DNA of 64,000 bases from Luteococcus sp052116585 (GTDB taxonomy: Bacteria; Actinomycetota; Actinomycetes; Propionibacteriales; Propionibacteriaceae), in NCBI RefSeq assembly GCF_052116585.1, contig NZ_JBQKKT010000006.1:1-64000 (forward strand), read 5' to 3'. This document shows, piece by piece, positions 25,066 through 34,746 of this stretch. Made by a program: the position numbers and the translations under genes. How positions within the stretch are numbered: the stretch's first letter is position 1; the number at the start of each line of letters is the position of its first letter. Under the pieces are notes generated by a model, which made no database searches, had not been told where the DNA came from, and saw nothing but the letters and a program-made list of their open reading frames with translations.

Positions 25066-27182
25066 GCAGCTCCGTCGACCTGGTCGCCGGAATCTGCGGC
25101 CCGACGGCCGGTGCGCGGTCCGTCCCCCAGATCGATCATCAGGGCATTGACCAGGTCATGCGAGGCTTCCCGGAGCCGGCTGATGTCAACCGCCTCGAAT
25201 CGCTCGGCGACGGTTGGCTCGGCCCCCGTCAGCACGTGCTCGTCGTTGGCCCGGGTCATCTGGGCGGCCCGCAGGGCCAGCTCGCGTCGCAGCTCCTCAC
25301 CCAGGATGCCGCCCTTGCGGCTGGCGCGGTGGGCCACCTCGACGCCGTACTTCTCCAGCTCCACCACCTCGTCACTGCTCTCCGTGGTGAGCAGGCGCCC
25401 GGTCTGGTTCAGGATCCAGATCCCGTCATGGTAGTTGCCGTCGCCCAGGTCCGTGATGGCCTTGCGCAGCAGAGGTCGGTCGTCGCGCTCTGCCTGTTGG
25501 GCAATGAGTTCCAACTGCAGTCCCAGCAGTCGTTCGCCGGAGCGGGTGGCCCCGGACAGTCGGCCCAGCGGGAGACGCGGGTCATTGGCATTGGAGTTGC
25601 CCATGGTGTCCAGCAGCTCGGCACCGGCCTGGTCCGCCGTCAGCACGGTGTCGCGCAGGGGCACGGCCTTGATGAACAGGCTGACCACGAAGACCAGCAC
25701 GGTCAGCGGCAGGCCGATCACGAAGACGGTGTGCAGTGCATCGGCCAGACCCGCTCGGATCGCCTGGGCCACCACGGGCGGCATGGCGGCCAGCGCTTCG
25801 GGATCCAGCACACTGCCGGTGGACACCTGCTGTCCGCTCGCCTCCATCTGCGCCGCCATCTCCGGCGGCAGGTGACGCGGGACGGCGGTCTTCAACTGGG
25901 TGGTCATGATGGTGCCGAAGACGGCGATGCCGACGGTGTTGCCGACATTGCGGAAGAACTGCGTGGCGGCCGTCGCGACGCCCAAGTCGCGCTGCGAGGC
26001 GGTGTTCTGCACGGCCAAGGTGTACTGCTGCATGCACAGTCCCAGCCCGAGACCGAAGACGGTCATCGCGATGGTGAGCTGCATCTGGCTGGAGTCGACG
26101 CCCAGCCGGGTGAGCAGCCAGAAGCCGATGCCCATGATCAGGACGCCACCCAGCATGAACTCCTTGTAGCGGCCAGTGCGGCTCACCAACAGGCCGCCGA
26201 TGATCGACAGTCCGATCAGTGCCAGGTTCATCGGCATCAGGATCAGGCCTGAATTCGTCGCGGAGACGCCCAGGACGCCCTGCGCGTAGACGGGAATGTA
26301 GATCAGGGCGCCGAACATCAGCAGCGAGATCAGGAAGCCGGCCAGATTGCTGAGGGTGAACAGCGAGCTCTTGAACAGACGCAGCGGGATGACGGGTTCC
26401 ACGGCACGTCGTTCCACCATGATGAAGGCGACCGTCAGCAACACCCCGGCGGTGAACAGTCCGATCACCAACGGGCTGTCCCAGGCCCACGTCGTGCCGC
26501 CCATGGAGGTGGGCAGCAGGAGACAGACCAGGGCGGCGGAGAGAGTTCCCATGCCCAGCCAGTCGATGCTGGTCTCACGCTTCTCGTGCGGGAGGCGGAG
26601 GAAGCGGAAGATGGCACCGAAGGCGGCGATGCCCACCGGCAGCGAGGCCAGGAAGAGCCAGCGCCAACCCCAGTGGTCGGTGATGAAGCCGCCCGCCAGC
26701 GGACCGGCCACCGAGCTCATGCCAAAGACGGCACCCATCATCCCCTGGTATTTTCCGCGCTGACGTGGGGGGATGATGTCTCCGATGATGGTCTGACTGA
26801 GCGGCATCAGCGTGCCGGTTCCCAGGCCCTGGATGGCGCGGGCAAGGATCAACATCCCGAAGCTCTGGGTGAGCCCGGCCAGCAGGGTGCCCAGCATGAA
26901 GACGAGCAGGCCGCCCAGGTAGAAGCTGCGGCGGCCGTACAGGTCCGAGAGCTTGCCGACGATGGGGGTGGTGATGGCACCCACCAGCATGGTGGCGGTG
27001 GCAACCCAGGAGTAGTGGTCCATGCCGCCGAGTTCGGCGACGATGCGCGGCATGGCGGGCCCGACGATGGTCTGGGTGATCGAGGCGACGAACATGCCGA
27101 GCATGAGGCCGATGAAGATGCGCTTGTTCTGCGGCCCGAGGCCTTCGAAGCGCTCCTCCGAGGGGGCGGTGGTGGTGGACAT
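25044..27182 (-). CDS. DHA2-family (14-TMS) drug efflux MFS transporter
   Basis: A 712-aa proton-driven efflux pump of the EmrB/QacA type. Motif A appears as GKLSDLYGRR, motif B-like LILARAIQGLGTG, motif C-like GMSSVAGPLAGGFI; fourteen hydrophobic segments span roughly residues 20-535. A hydrophilic tail of about 170 residues follows (from ADQAGAELLDTMG), containing a helical segment and a leucine-rich ISRLREASHDLVNALMIDLGDG; most relatives are about 500 aa, so the tail is an accretion of unknown role. It is divergent from a TetR regulator whose palindromic operator lies between them. Confidence 0.92.
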   Translation of the reverse strand: MSTTTAPSEERFEGLGPQNKRIFIGLMLGMFVASITQTIVGPAMPRIVAELGGMDHYSWVATATMLVGAITTPIVGKLSDLYGRRSFYLGGLLVFMLGTLLAGLTQSFGMLILARAIQGLGTGTLMPLSQTIIGDIIPPRQRGKYQGMMGAVFGMSSVAGPLAGGFITDHWGWRWLFLASLPVGIAAFGAIFRFLRLPHEKRETSIDWLGMGTLSAALVCLLLPTSMGGTTWAWDSPLVIGLFTAGVLLTVAFIMVERRAVEPVIPLRLFKSSLFTLSNLAGFLISLLMFGALIYIPVYAQGVLGVSATNSGLILMPMNLALIGLSIIGGLLVSRTGRYKEFMLGGVLIMGIGFWLLTRLGVDSSQMQLTIAMTVFGLGLGLCMQQYTLAVQNTASQRDLGVATAATQFFRNVGNTVGIAVFGTIMTTQLKTAVPRHLPPEMAAQMEASGQQVSTGSVLDPEALAAMPPVVAQAIRAGLADALHTVFVIGLPLTVLVFVVSLFIKAVPLRDTVLTADQAGAELLDTMGNSNANDPRLPLGRLSGATRSGERLLGLQLELIAQQAERDDRPLLRKAITDLGDGNYHDGIWILNQTGRLLTTESSDEVVELEKYGVEVAHRASRKGGILGEELRRELALRAAQMTRANDEHVLTGAEPTVAERFEAVDISRLREASHDLVNALMIDLGDGPRTGRRAADSGDQVDGAARTHRLN

Positions 27183-27271
27183 GGAACTCCCTGGGTGGGC
27201 GCGAGGCTGGGGTGCAGGCGGATGGCCGCGCGCGACGCAGGGCCGCGCGAGCTCATCCCTGGTGACAACAA

Positions 27272-27288
27272 CTTGCAGTTACTGCAAG
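27272..27288. promoter_or_regulatory. TetR operator palindrome
   Basis: Perfect 17-bp palindrome CTTGCAGTTACTGCAAG with a single central base, 9 bases upstream of the tetR ATG and about 90 bases upstream of the divergent efflux gene start. Position and symmetry fit a site bound by the TetR protein to control both genes. Confidence 0.75.
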
Positions 27289-27297
27289 ATTATTCCC

Positions 27298-27963
27298 ATG
27301 GCCGATGACCCCATGTCGCACGCCCCTGGGCAGCCCAGCGCCCCCGGGACAACGAGCCTGCCCGTCGAGGAGCCCGAGTCCGAGTTGGGCGCGCGAGAGC
27401 GCAAGAAGCGTCAGACGCGCCTGGCCCTGCACGGGGCGGCGCTGGATCTGGTGACGGCGCGCGGCTTGACCGCGGTCACCACCGACGACATCGCCCGGGC
27501 AGCGGGAGTGTCACCGCGCACCTTCTTCAACTACTTCCCCACCAAGGAGGCTGCGCTCACGGGGGTGGCAGAAGTGCTCGTCGAGAGAATCGCCGAGCTG
27601 GTGGCGGACCGGCCGGCCGAGGAGCCGCAGTGGGAGACCTGTCGTCTGGTCGCCCAGACTCTCTGCCATGTCACGACGCGCGACGAGGAGATGTGGCGAC
27701 GACGGGCGCAGCTGGTGGCCAACCGACCGGAGGTGGCGCCGCTGCTGTACGGGGTGGAGCGGACCCTGGAGGTGGGGGTGGTTGACGCGCTGGTGGCTCG
27801 TGCCGAATCAGCTGTCACGCCCGGCCCCCCGTGGCAACCAAGGATGCAGGCACTGGCCGCGGTGAACGCCGTCCGGGTGGCGTCCGAGGTGGGCGATGAC
27901 CCGGCGGAAGTGCACCGCGTGCTGACGGAGATCCTGGACCGACTGGAGCGCGCTCACGCCTGA
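27298..27963 (+). CDS. TetR-family repressor of the efflux pump
   Basis: A 221-aa regulator. The helix-turn-helix domain starts near residue 33: RKKRQTRLALHGAALDLV, TTDDIARAAGVSPRTFFNYFPTKEAAL. The C-terminal ligand domain is unclassified (RRRAQLVANRPEVAPLL). ATG 27298 was chosen because it falls right after the operator; the longer upstream frame would read through it. Likely represses the neighbouring DHA2 pump and itself. Confidence 0.9.
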   Translation: MADDPMSHAPGQPSAPGTTSLPVEEPESELGARERKKRQTRLALHGAALDLVTARGLTAVTTDDIARAAGVSPRTFFNYFPTKEAALTGVAEVLVERIAELVADRPAEEPQWETCRLVAQTLCHVTTRDEEMWRRRAQLVANRPEVAPLLYGVERTLEVGVVDALVARAESAVTPGPPWQPRMQALAAVNAVRVASEVGDDPAEVHRVLTEILDRLERAHA

Positions 27964-27989
27964 GGCCACCCCGACCGCGCCCCCAAGGC

Positions 27990-28064
27990 CGCCGGAAACA
28001 GATGCATGGGCGGTCTCCAGTGCAGTATCTGCACTGGAGACCGCCCATGCATCTGTTTCTGGCG
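27990..28064. repeat. dispersed palindrome, copy 4
   Basis: 75-bp inverted repeat with loop GTATC. Middle GGGCGGTCTC with a matching GAGACCGCCC on the other side; the only arm mismatch is at the left end (CGCCGGAAAC against GTTTCTGGCG). It starts 26 bases past the tetR stop, between convergent genes. Confidence 0.96.
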
Positions 28065-28143
28065 GCGGGACCGGTGGCTGGGCCTGGAAACCGGGACCAG
28101 TGGCCGGTACCTACCCGAGCCCGCCGGCGCCAGGGCCGCTCCG

Positions 28144-29481
28144 TCAATCCAGGAGCTGGGCGGCCACCTGCTCGCCGGAGAGCACGGCGCCCTCCATGTA
28201 TCCGTTGTAGCGATTGGCGTACTCGGCGCCGGCAAAGTGAACCCGGCCCTCGGGGGCGGCCAGGCTCGGGCCCGTGCTGGTCCACACGCCGGGGGCGAAG
28301 TGGGCACCGTGGCAGCCGCCGGTGAACTCCTCGCGGCTCCAGTCGCGATCGATGTAGCCCAGGGGCTCGGGGGCGTCGGCGCCGAAGGCCGCCTTCACGG
28401 TCTCCTCCATCGCGCGCTGACGCAGGAAGGCCGAGCGCTGACCAACACCCGACGACTCGGCGCCCTCGAAGAAGCCCATCAGCACGCCCTGCTTGTCCTC
28501 CGGGTTGGAGTTGTCCAGGATGACGCGCATGACGCCCTGGTCGGAGCCGAGCTGACCGGACAGACCTGCGCGGCGCCACCACGGGGACTCGTAGACCAGG
28601 GCAGCCTTGATGACATTGCCCGGCGGGATCTGGCTGGCGGCGTCGGCACGCCACTGTGGCAGGGCCGGTTCGAAGTCCACCTTCTCCAGCAGGCGCGGGG
28701 GCAACGTGGTGATCGCCTCACGAGCCTCCACCGTCGATCCGTCGGCCAGGGTGAGCACGACCGACTCGTCGGACTGGGCCACCTTGGTGACCACCGCCCC
28801 CAGCCGGACCTGCTCACCGAGCTTCTCCGCCAGGCGCTCGCAGATCAGGGCGGCACCACCGACGACACGCTGCTGGTGGGCGCCGCCGTTGAGGGAGATC
28901 AGGGCTTCCATGTCCACACCGTCGTTGACCTTGCGCAGCCCTTCGATCAGCGTCGAATCCTCCGCCGAGCGGCCCATCGAGCTCTCGAAGACGCGGTCGA
29001 ACCAGTCGCGGGCACCGGGGGTGCGCAGATTGGTCGATGCCCAGGTGGCGACGGCCTGCTCCAGCCAGCGAGTGTTGGCGCTGCACCAGGCGGCGTCCTT
29101 GGCGACACGCTCGGCAAGGCGCCGGAAACGCATCAGCCCCTGACCCAGATCGGCCATCTCGAAGGGGGTGAGGTGGTCCTCGATGTCATTGCTGGTGGGC
29201 ACCTGACGGGAACTGCCGGATACTCGGACCACGGCGGCGCCCTCGGCCGGATCCGCCAGCTGCAGGCCGAACTCGTGCGCCAGGCCGAGCACCCGCTCGT
29301 GCGTCGGCGAGACCCACTGGCCTCCCATCTCCAGGACCGTGCCGTGCTCCACGACATTCTCCAGTCGGCCGCCGACGCGGCTGCGGGCCTCCAGGACGAC
29401 GATGTCCTGGCCCGCCTCGACCAGCTTCACTGCGGCGCTGAGACCGGCGAGACCGGCACCGACCACTGCAACGTCCAACAT
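28144..29481 (-). CDS. flavin monoamine oxidase family protein
   Basis: A 445-aa FAD-dependent amine oxidase (MAO/putrescine-oxidase type). The N-terminal dinucleotide fold VAVVGAGLAGLSAAVKL is followed by the acidic VVLEARSRVGGRL; the FAD-covalent region equivalents appear near the C-terminus as GRVHFAGAEYANRYNGYMEGAVLSG. Other family features are GGQWVSPTH and YESPWWR. ATG 29481 has AGGAGG 5 bases upstream and gives a normal N-terminus; the longer frame does not. Substrate is not predictable. Transcribed alone, ending near palindrome copy 4. Confidence 0.9.
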   Translation of the reverse strand: MLDVAVVGAGLAGLSAAVKLVEAGQDIVVLEARSRVGGRLENVVEHGTVLEMGGQWVSPTHERVLGLAHEFGLQLADPAEGAAVVRVSGSSRQVPTSNDIEDHLTPFEMADLGQGLMRFRRLAERVAKDAAWCSANTRWLEQAVATWASTNLRTPGARDWFDRVFESSMGRSAEDSTLIEGLRKVNDGVDMEALISLNGGAHQQRVVGGAALICERLAEKLGEQVRLGAVVTKVAQSDESVVLTLADGSTVEAREAITTLPPRLLEKVDFEPALPQWRADAASQIPPGNVIKAALVYESPWWRRAGLSGQLGSDQGVMRVILDNSNPEDKQGVLMGFFEGAESSGVGQRSAFLRQRAMEETVKAAFGADAPEPLGYIDRDWSREEFTGGCHGAHFAPGVWTSTGPSLAAPEGRVHFAGAEYANRYNGYMEGAVLSGEQVAAQLLD

Positions 29482-29637
29482 GGGGCCTCCTGAGCCATCC
29501 TGCGACTGTTCCACCGTGAACTCTACCGACTGTGCTCGCGCCCGGAGTCGACGGGTTCCGTCCTACCGACCGGCCCCGCCCACGGGTCGAGTTCCGTGCT
29601 CAGAGCAACTTTCCTGCCCCTGCCAGAACGACGAGAA

Positions 29638-29667
29638 GGGGGGTCCTGCCCACTGGCAGGACCCCCC
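29638..29667 (-). terminator. terminator of the subtilase gene
   Basis: Perfect 13-bp stem GGGGGGTCCTGCC / GGCAGGACCCCCC with a CACT loop, 23 bases beyond the subtilase stop, followed on the minus strand by TTCTCGTCGTT. Confidence 0.7.
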
Positions 29668-29689
29668 CTAGAGGCGTGGGATCAGGAAT

Positions 29690-32410
29690 TCACTGTCCGA
29701 CGCGCTGCAGCGCCAGCGGATCCACCTGGTCGCCGCCCGGGGCAGGGGCCTTGGCGTCGAATCGGGCCGTGAACGGCGCGCTGGTCCAGGACTGCCAGTG
29801 CTCGGGATTCTCGGCGTCACCCAGCGCCCGCAGCGCCTTTATCTCCAGGATGTAGCTGCCAGCGGCCACCCGCGCCCGGTATGGGGCACTGCCGGTGGTC
29901 AGGTAGGAGCCGTCCCAGGCCAGGCCGACGTCACCGACGACCCGTCCCTCGTGCTCGAACTCGGCGGCAACTCCCACCAACTCGGCCTGGGAGCCATCGG
30001 CATTGGCGCGATGCACCACCATCTGCACCTTCTCGGTGGGGTACTCGAGGCGGAAGACCGGCATCGGCTGGTTGTCCTCAGCCATGGAGAAGGACAGGCC
30101 CTCCTGCTCCGGCAGGCAGACCGGCTTGCGCGCATCCTTCGGGCCCACCATCTCGCCCAGGCACGGCGTGGAACCGTCTGGGGCATTCAGCACGTCGACG
30201 GCCTGGTAGTCGCCGGCCATGCCCATGTAGGGCACGTTCAGCGTCGCGCCGGTGGCGGAGCTGGCGACGATCCATCCGCCGTAGATGTAGCCATTGGGCG
30301 CATCGGCCGGTGCGGTGATGGTCACCTCCACCTTCTTGGTCTTGCGCGGCGGCACGACCACGCGCTTGGGCAGATCCACCTGGGCGTCGAGGACGTCGAA
30401 GGACGGGTCACTGGTTCCGACGCTGCCAACCGAACCCTCATTGGCGAAGGTGTACACCGTCGGCCGCTTGGAGTCATTGCGCAGGTTCAGGGTGACGGTG
30501 ACCGGGCCGGCCTCGGACTCGCCGAGGCTGATGCTGCTCGGGGTGACATGCTGCTGGGTCAGCAGGGCGCGGTCGAGCTGCATCATGCCGGCGCCCTGGC
30601 GGATCACCATCTCCTTGAGCCCGGCATCCGGGGCCAGGCTGAACAGGGCGTCGTGGTCGGCGGTGTTCTGCAGGAGGGCCTTGACCTTCTCCGCCTTGCC
30701 CTTCAGACCGGGACGGGCCTGCAGCAGCAGCGCGATGGAACCGGCGGCATGCGGGGTGGCCATCGAGGTGCCGGACATGGACGTGTAGGCGCCCTTCTCC
30801 AGCGGGTAGGTGGACCAGATGTTGCCTCCGGGGGCGCCGAAATCGGGCTTGAGGCTCAGGTCAGCGCCCACACCCCAGCTGGAGAAGGAGGAGATCCGGC
30901 CGCCATTGGGATCCTCGGCTGCGGTGGTCTCACTGGTCCATTCCATGACATTGCCGCTGGCCAGCTGCTGGGCAATCTCGGTGCCCGCCTCCTGGCTGAG
31001 CATCACGACGGGGATGGTGATCTCCGGGGTGCCCTCGACGCTGGGATTCAGCGTGCCGGCGGCGTTGTTGTAGAGCAGCACGGCTGCAGCGCCAGCGGCC
31101 TGCGCATTGGCGGCCTTCTGGTGGAAGGTGCAGGTGCCGCGCTGGACAAGCACGGCAGCGCCAGCCACCTGGGCCTTCTGTTCGTCGGTGTAGGGCTCGC
31201 ACCCCTGGGCCTGCGGCGTGCCCGGCTCACCGAGGGAGACGACCGGCAGGTTGCCGGTACGGGGCACCTCCACGCCGTCGGCCGCGGTGTAGCCGTAGAG
31301 CTTGCCATTGGCCTGCAGGCGAATGGCCCACTGGGTGACGTGGGAGTTGTCGTAGCTGGCAACTGCGATGGTCTTGCTGCCAACGCTGGGCGCGCCGGCG
31401 GTGAAGACGCCGTCCTCACCGTCATTGCCAGCGGCGGCCACGACGATGGTGCCGCGGTCGGCCATCGCATCGGCGGCCACGGCCGTCGGGTAGTCGGGCC
31501 AGGTCATCATCCCGGCACCCAGGGACATGTTGACCACGTCCATGCCGTCGGCCTCGGCGCGCTCCATGGCCGCCAGGATGACCTCACTGGAGGTGGGGCC
31601 GTCGCAGCCGAAGACGCGGTAGGCGCCGAAGGTCACCTTGGGGGCGACGCCCGTGACACCCTTCGCGGCGGGGTCGCCGTCGGCGCCGATGATGCCGGCC
31701 ACGTGCGTGCCGTGGCCGCCGCAGTCGTCGGGAATGGCGTCGGGGACGGGCAGGCTGCCGGCCTTCTCCTCGTTGTAGTCGTCACCGACGAAGTCATAGC
31801 CGTACTGCACGCGGGCGGTGGGGAAGGTGGTGGAGCCGTTGGTTCCGTTGCCGCCGAAGTCCGGGTGGTCGATGTCGATGCCGGAGTCGATGACGCCAAC
31901 CTTGATGCCCTCGCCGTCATGCCCGAGGTCGTCGCGGACGATCGCGGCGCCGGTCAGGTTCACCGCGGTGGCCATCGACGGGCTGGTCTTCGTGCCGGGC
32001 GTCACCGGACGGTCCACCTGGATGACGGGGTAGATGCCCTTGACTCCGGGCACGCGCGCGAGCTTCTCCGCCTGGGCGGTGTCCATGGTGACGGCCATGC
32101 CGTTGAAGGTGCGGGTGTAGGAGCGGTTCTGCTTCATCTTGACGCCCGCACGCTTGGCGGCGGCGGCCACCTGCTTCTGGGCATCCTGGGCCTTGCCGGC
32201 ATTGCCGCCCTGGGCGGTCACGACGCCTTCCACCTGGACCAGCCAGCGGTTGGCGACGACCTTGCCGCCCTCATTGCGTTCTGCGGCCTTGATGTAGTCA
32301 CTCATGCGGCCAAGGTCTGGATCGGCGGCACGGGCCTGCGTAGGCGCTGCGCACAGGCCCGAGGCGACCAGGGCGGTGGCTGCGAGGCCGGACATCATGC
32401 GACTGTGCAT
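29690..32410 (-). CDS. secreted subtilisin-like serine protease (S8) with PA domain
   Basis: A 906-aa extracellular protease. A signal peptide (MHSRMMSGLAATALVASG, cut after about AQARA) is followed by an inhibitor-I9 propeptide-like region and the S8 domain: Asp in VGVIDSGID (about 175), His in GGHGTHVAGI (about 233), oxyanion region AAAGNDGEDG, Ser in SGTSMATPHAAG (about 549). A PA (protease-associated) domain is inserted around residues 395-490 (AAVLVQRGTCTFHQKA). A beta-rich C-terminal part follows; no LPXTG anchor is seen. ATG 32410 is preceded by GGAGGAG. The long open frame on the other strand here is not a gene. Confidence 0.92.
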   Translation of the reverse strand: MHSRMMSGLAATALVASGLCAAPTQARAADPDLGRMSDYIKAAERNEGGKVVANRWLVQVEGVVTAQGGNAGKAQDAQKQVAAAAKRAGVKMKQNRSYTRTFNGMAVTMDTAQAEKLARVPGVKGIYPVIQVDRPVTPGTKTSPSMATAVNLTGAAIVRDDLGHDGEGIKVGVIDSGIDIDHPDFGGNGTNGSTTFPTARVQYGYDFVGDDYNEEKAGSLPVPDAIPDDCGGHGTHVAGIIGADGDPAAKGVTGVAPKVTFGAYRVFGCDGPTSSEVILAAMERAEADGMDVVNMSLGAGMMTWPDYPTAVAADAMADRGTIVVAAAGNDGEDGVFTAGAPSVGSKTIAVASYDNSHVTQWAIRLQANGKLYGYTAADGVEVPRTGNLPVVSLGEPGTPQAQGCEPYTDEQKAQVAGAAVLVQRGTCTFHQKAANAQAAGAAAVLLYNNAAGTLNPSVEGTPEITIPVVMLSQEAGTEIAQQLASGNVMEWTSETTAAEDPNGGRISSFSSWGVGADLSLKPDFGAPGGNIWSTYPLEKGAYTSMSGTSMATPHAAGSIALLLQARPGLKGKAEKVKALLQNTADHDALFSLAPDAGLKEMVIRQGAGMMQLDRALLTQQHVTPSSISLGESEAGPVTVTLNLRNDSKRPTVYTFANEGSVGSVGTSDPSFDVLDAQVDLPKRVVVPPRKTKKVEVTITAPADAPNGYIYGGWIVASSATGATLNVPYMGMAGDYQAVDVLNAPDGSTPCLGEMVGPKDARKPVCLPEQEGLSFSMAEDNQPMPVFRLEYPTEKVQMVVHRANADGSQAELVGVAAEFEHEGRVVGDVGLAWDGSYLTTGSAPYRARVAAGSYILEIKALRALGDAENPEHWQSWTSAPFTARFDAKAPAPGGDQVDPLALQRVGQ

Positions 32411-32707
32411 GGGTTCTCCTCCGTGGGGTTGAGGGCCGGCTCGTTCAGGCCGGCATGTGCCGAACCTAGTGCACGAGCGAGCACGATTGGCGAGTGTCCA
32501 CGCCGTCATGACCGATCCGTGTCCGGGCCGGGATTTCCCTTGTGGGATGGGGAGCCAGGGGCCTGCGAACCATTTGCGCCGTCAGACCTGACAGTCATTC
32601 AGCCAGTTGTGGGCCCAAAATGCGCGAGGCGTCCGGGTTGGCCGGATGGCCAGTCCCGATGCAGGCGAACTCTGTCTGACGGCACCCATGCTGGCTATGG
32701 TGAATAC
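32411..32707. other. divergent intergenic region, subtilase / DUF885
   Basis: About 300 bp with no gene. A TATGGT box 7 bases before the DUF885 GTG hints at a leaderless start; nothing else stands out. Confidence 0.4.
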
Positions 32708-34426
32708 GTGACCGAAACCGCCCCCCGTTCCCCCAGCCAGGTCGACGAGATCGCCAACGAGCACTTCGAGCGGTACCTGCAGATGAGCCCGCTGGCCCTC
32801 ACGTGGGCTGGCCGCCCCGAACGTCAGGACGAACTGGACGACCTCTCCCCTGCGGGACTCGGCGCCCGGGACGAGCTGAACCGGGCCACCCTGGCCAGAT
32901 TGGCCGAGGTGACCCCCGTCGACGTGGTGGACATGGTGACCATCGCCGCGATGCGCGAACGGCTGGGCCTGCACGTGGAGATGCACGAGCAGGGACTCGA
33001 CCTGGTGGACGTGAACAACATCACCTCCAGCCTGCACCTGATCCGTGAGTCCTTCGACCAGATGCCGCGCGCCACCGGGGATGACTGGCGCACCATCGCC
33101 CGCCGGCTGCGCGCCGTGCCCACTGCAGTGCTCACCTGGTTCATCTCGCAGACCTCCGCCGTGGAGCGCGACGTGCGCCCCGCCCGTCGGCAGGTGGAGG
33201 CACTGGCCGGGCAGATCGATGGTTGGGTGGCCGAGGGCGGATTCCTGGACATCCTGCGCGCCAACCCCACCACCAACGACGGGCCGCTGGATCCCCAGGT
33301 GGAGGGCGAGCTGGCCCGCAGCATCGAGGTGGCCCGTCGCAGCTTCAAGCAGGCCGCCGAGCGCTTGCGCACCGAATTCCTGCCGCAGGCCGTCGAGGAG
33401 GACGGGATCGGGATCGAGCGCTACCGCTACTTCTCCCGTCGCGCGATCGGCGCCCGCATCAACCTGCAGGAGACCTACCAGTGGGGCCTGCAGGAGGTGG
33501 CCCGGCTGGAGCGGGAGGAACGCGAGACGGCCGAGCGGATCCTGCCGGGCGCGTCCATCCGCGAGGCCGTGGACGCACTCGACGCCGATGAGAAGTACCG
33601 GTTGACGGGCACCGACGAGCTGCAGGCGTGGATGCAGGAACGCGCCGATGAGGCGATGGACCTGGTGGGGCAACACTTCGACATCCCCGAGCCGGTGCGC
33701 CGCATCGAGTGCCGGATCGCCCCCACCCATGACGGTGGCATCTACTACACCGGACCCAGCGAGGACTTCAGCCGCCCGGGCCGGATGTGGTGGTCGGTCC
33801 CCGAGGGGATCGAGACCTTCAGCACCTGGCGGGAGCTCAGCACCGTGTACCACGAGGGTGTTCCGGGCCACCACCTGCAGATTGGCCAGACCGCCTTCCG
33901 CGCCGACCTGCTGAACACGTGGCGCCGCTACGGCTGCTCAGTTTCCGGCACCACGGAGGGCTGGGCGCTCTACGCCGAGTGGCTGATGGCGGAGTTGGGC
34001 CACATGGAGGATCCGGGCAACTACATGGGGCTGCTCGACGGGCAGATGCTGCGTGCCGTGCGCGTGGTGCTGGACATCGGCCTGCACTGCAGCGATGCGG
34101 AGGGCTTCGAGGCTCCCGAGGAGGTGGGCGGCGGCCGCTGGACCTTCGAGAAGGCGCACCAGTACTTCAGTGAGCGCGTCTTCATGGGTGAGGAGAACAC
34201 CCTGTTCGAGCTCAACCGCTATGCGGGCTGGCCGGGCCAGGCCCCGTCGTACAAGGTAGGCGAACGACTGTGGATGGACATGCGTCGGCAGGTGCAGGAG
34301 GCCCGCGGCGATGACTTCGACCTGAAGGCCTTCCACCGCACCGCGCTCGACATTGGGGGCGTGGGTCTCGACGTGCTGCAGGCCGCCGTGCTCGACCTCT
34401 GTCTGGGGCAACCGAGCGGGTCGTGA
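32708..34426 (+). CDS. DUF885 family metallopeptidase-like protein
   Basis: A 572-aa DUF885 protein. The family's zinc-site-like signature appears as YHEGVPGHHLQ (about residues 383-393) with EGWALYAEWLM further on, which supplies a third metal ligand in related peptidases. Members are found widely in Actinobacteria as cytoplasmic or secreted peptidase-like proteins; no signal peptide is seen here. GTG start at 32708. Substrate unknown. Base use matches neighbours. Confidence 0.85.
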   Translation: MTETAPRSPSQVDEIANEHFERYLQMSPLALTWAGRPERQDELDDLSPAGLGARDELNRATLARLAEVTPVDVVDMVTIAAMRERLGLHVEMHEQGLDLVDVNNITSSLHLIRESFDQMPRATGDDWRTIARRLRAVPTAVLTWFISQTSAVERDVRPARRQVEALAGQIDGWVAEGGFLDILRANPTTNDGPLDPQVEGELARSIEVARRSFKQAAERLRTEFLPQAVEEDGIGIERYRYFSRRAIGARINLQETYQWGLQEVARLEREERETAERILPGASIREAVDALDADEKYRLTGTDELQAWMQERADEAMDLVGQHFDIPEPVRRIECRIAPTHDGGIYYTGPSEDFSRPGRMWWSVPEGIETFSTWRELSTVYHEGVPGHHLQIGQTAFRADLLNTWRRYGCSVSGTTEGWALYAEWLMAELGHMEDPGNYMGLLDGQMLRAVRVVLDIGLHCSDAEGFEAPEEVGGGRWTFEKAHQYFSERVFMGEENTLFELNRYAGWPGQAPSYKVGERLWMDMRRQVQEARGDDFDLKAFHRTALDIGGVGLDVLQAAVLDLCLGQPSGS

Positions 34427-34442
34427 GCGGGCCGGGTCGCAC

Positions 34443-34498
34443 CGGGTGGGTAACACCGGATGGCTCACACCGAATGGCTCACACCGAATGGCTCACAC
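34443..34498. repeat. tandem 14-mer repeat downstream of DUF885 gene
   Basis: Three near-identical copies of CGRATGGCTCACAC (first with G, then A, A at position 3) preceded by a degenerate copy CGGGTGGGTAACAC; 4 x 14 nt. It begins 16 bases past the DUF885 stop. The rest of the 34427-34746 gap shows no gene, only GC-rich short inverted repeats. Confidence 0.85.
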
Positions 34499-34746
34499 GG
34501 TGGCAGGGAAGAACCCGCGGGTTGCCGGCTGCTGCCGGCTGATCGGCTGGACGACGGCCGATCTCCCGCGGGTCCCGGTGGCTCGGGTGGATTGCCACGC
34601 GTCCCGGATTGGGCTCGCTCAGGCGCGGGCCACCTCACTCGTCCTGTAGTCATTCATCGGTCAGGACCACCTCCTTCCTTGTGTGCTCCACACGCTAGGC
34701 GGGCAGAGCAGGGGCGGCAACCGATTTACTTGCTCCCTGGAGGGGC

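Noticed and set aside
29798..34426. 1542-codon open frame on the plus strand covering the region opposite the subtilase
   Set aside because: Only its last 572 codons (from GTG 32708) are a real gene (DUF885). The earlier part is an antisense shadow of the high-GC subtilase with no family sequence.
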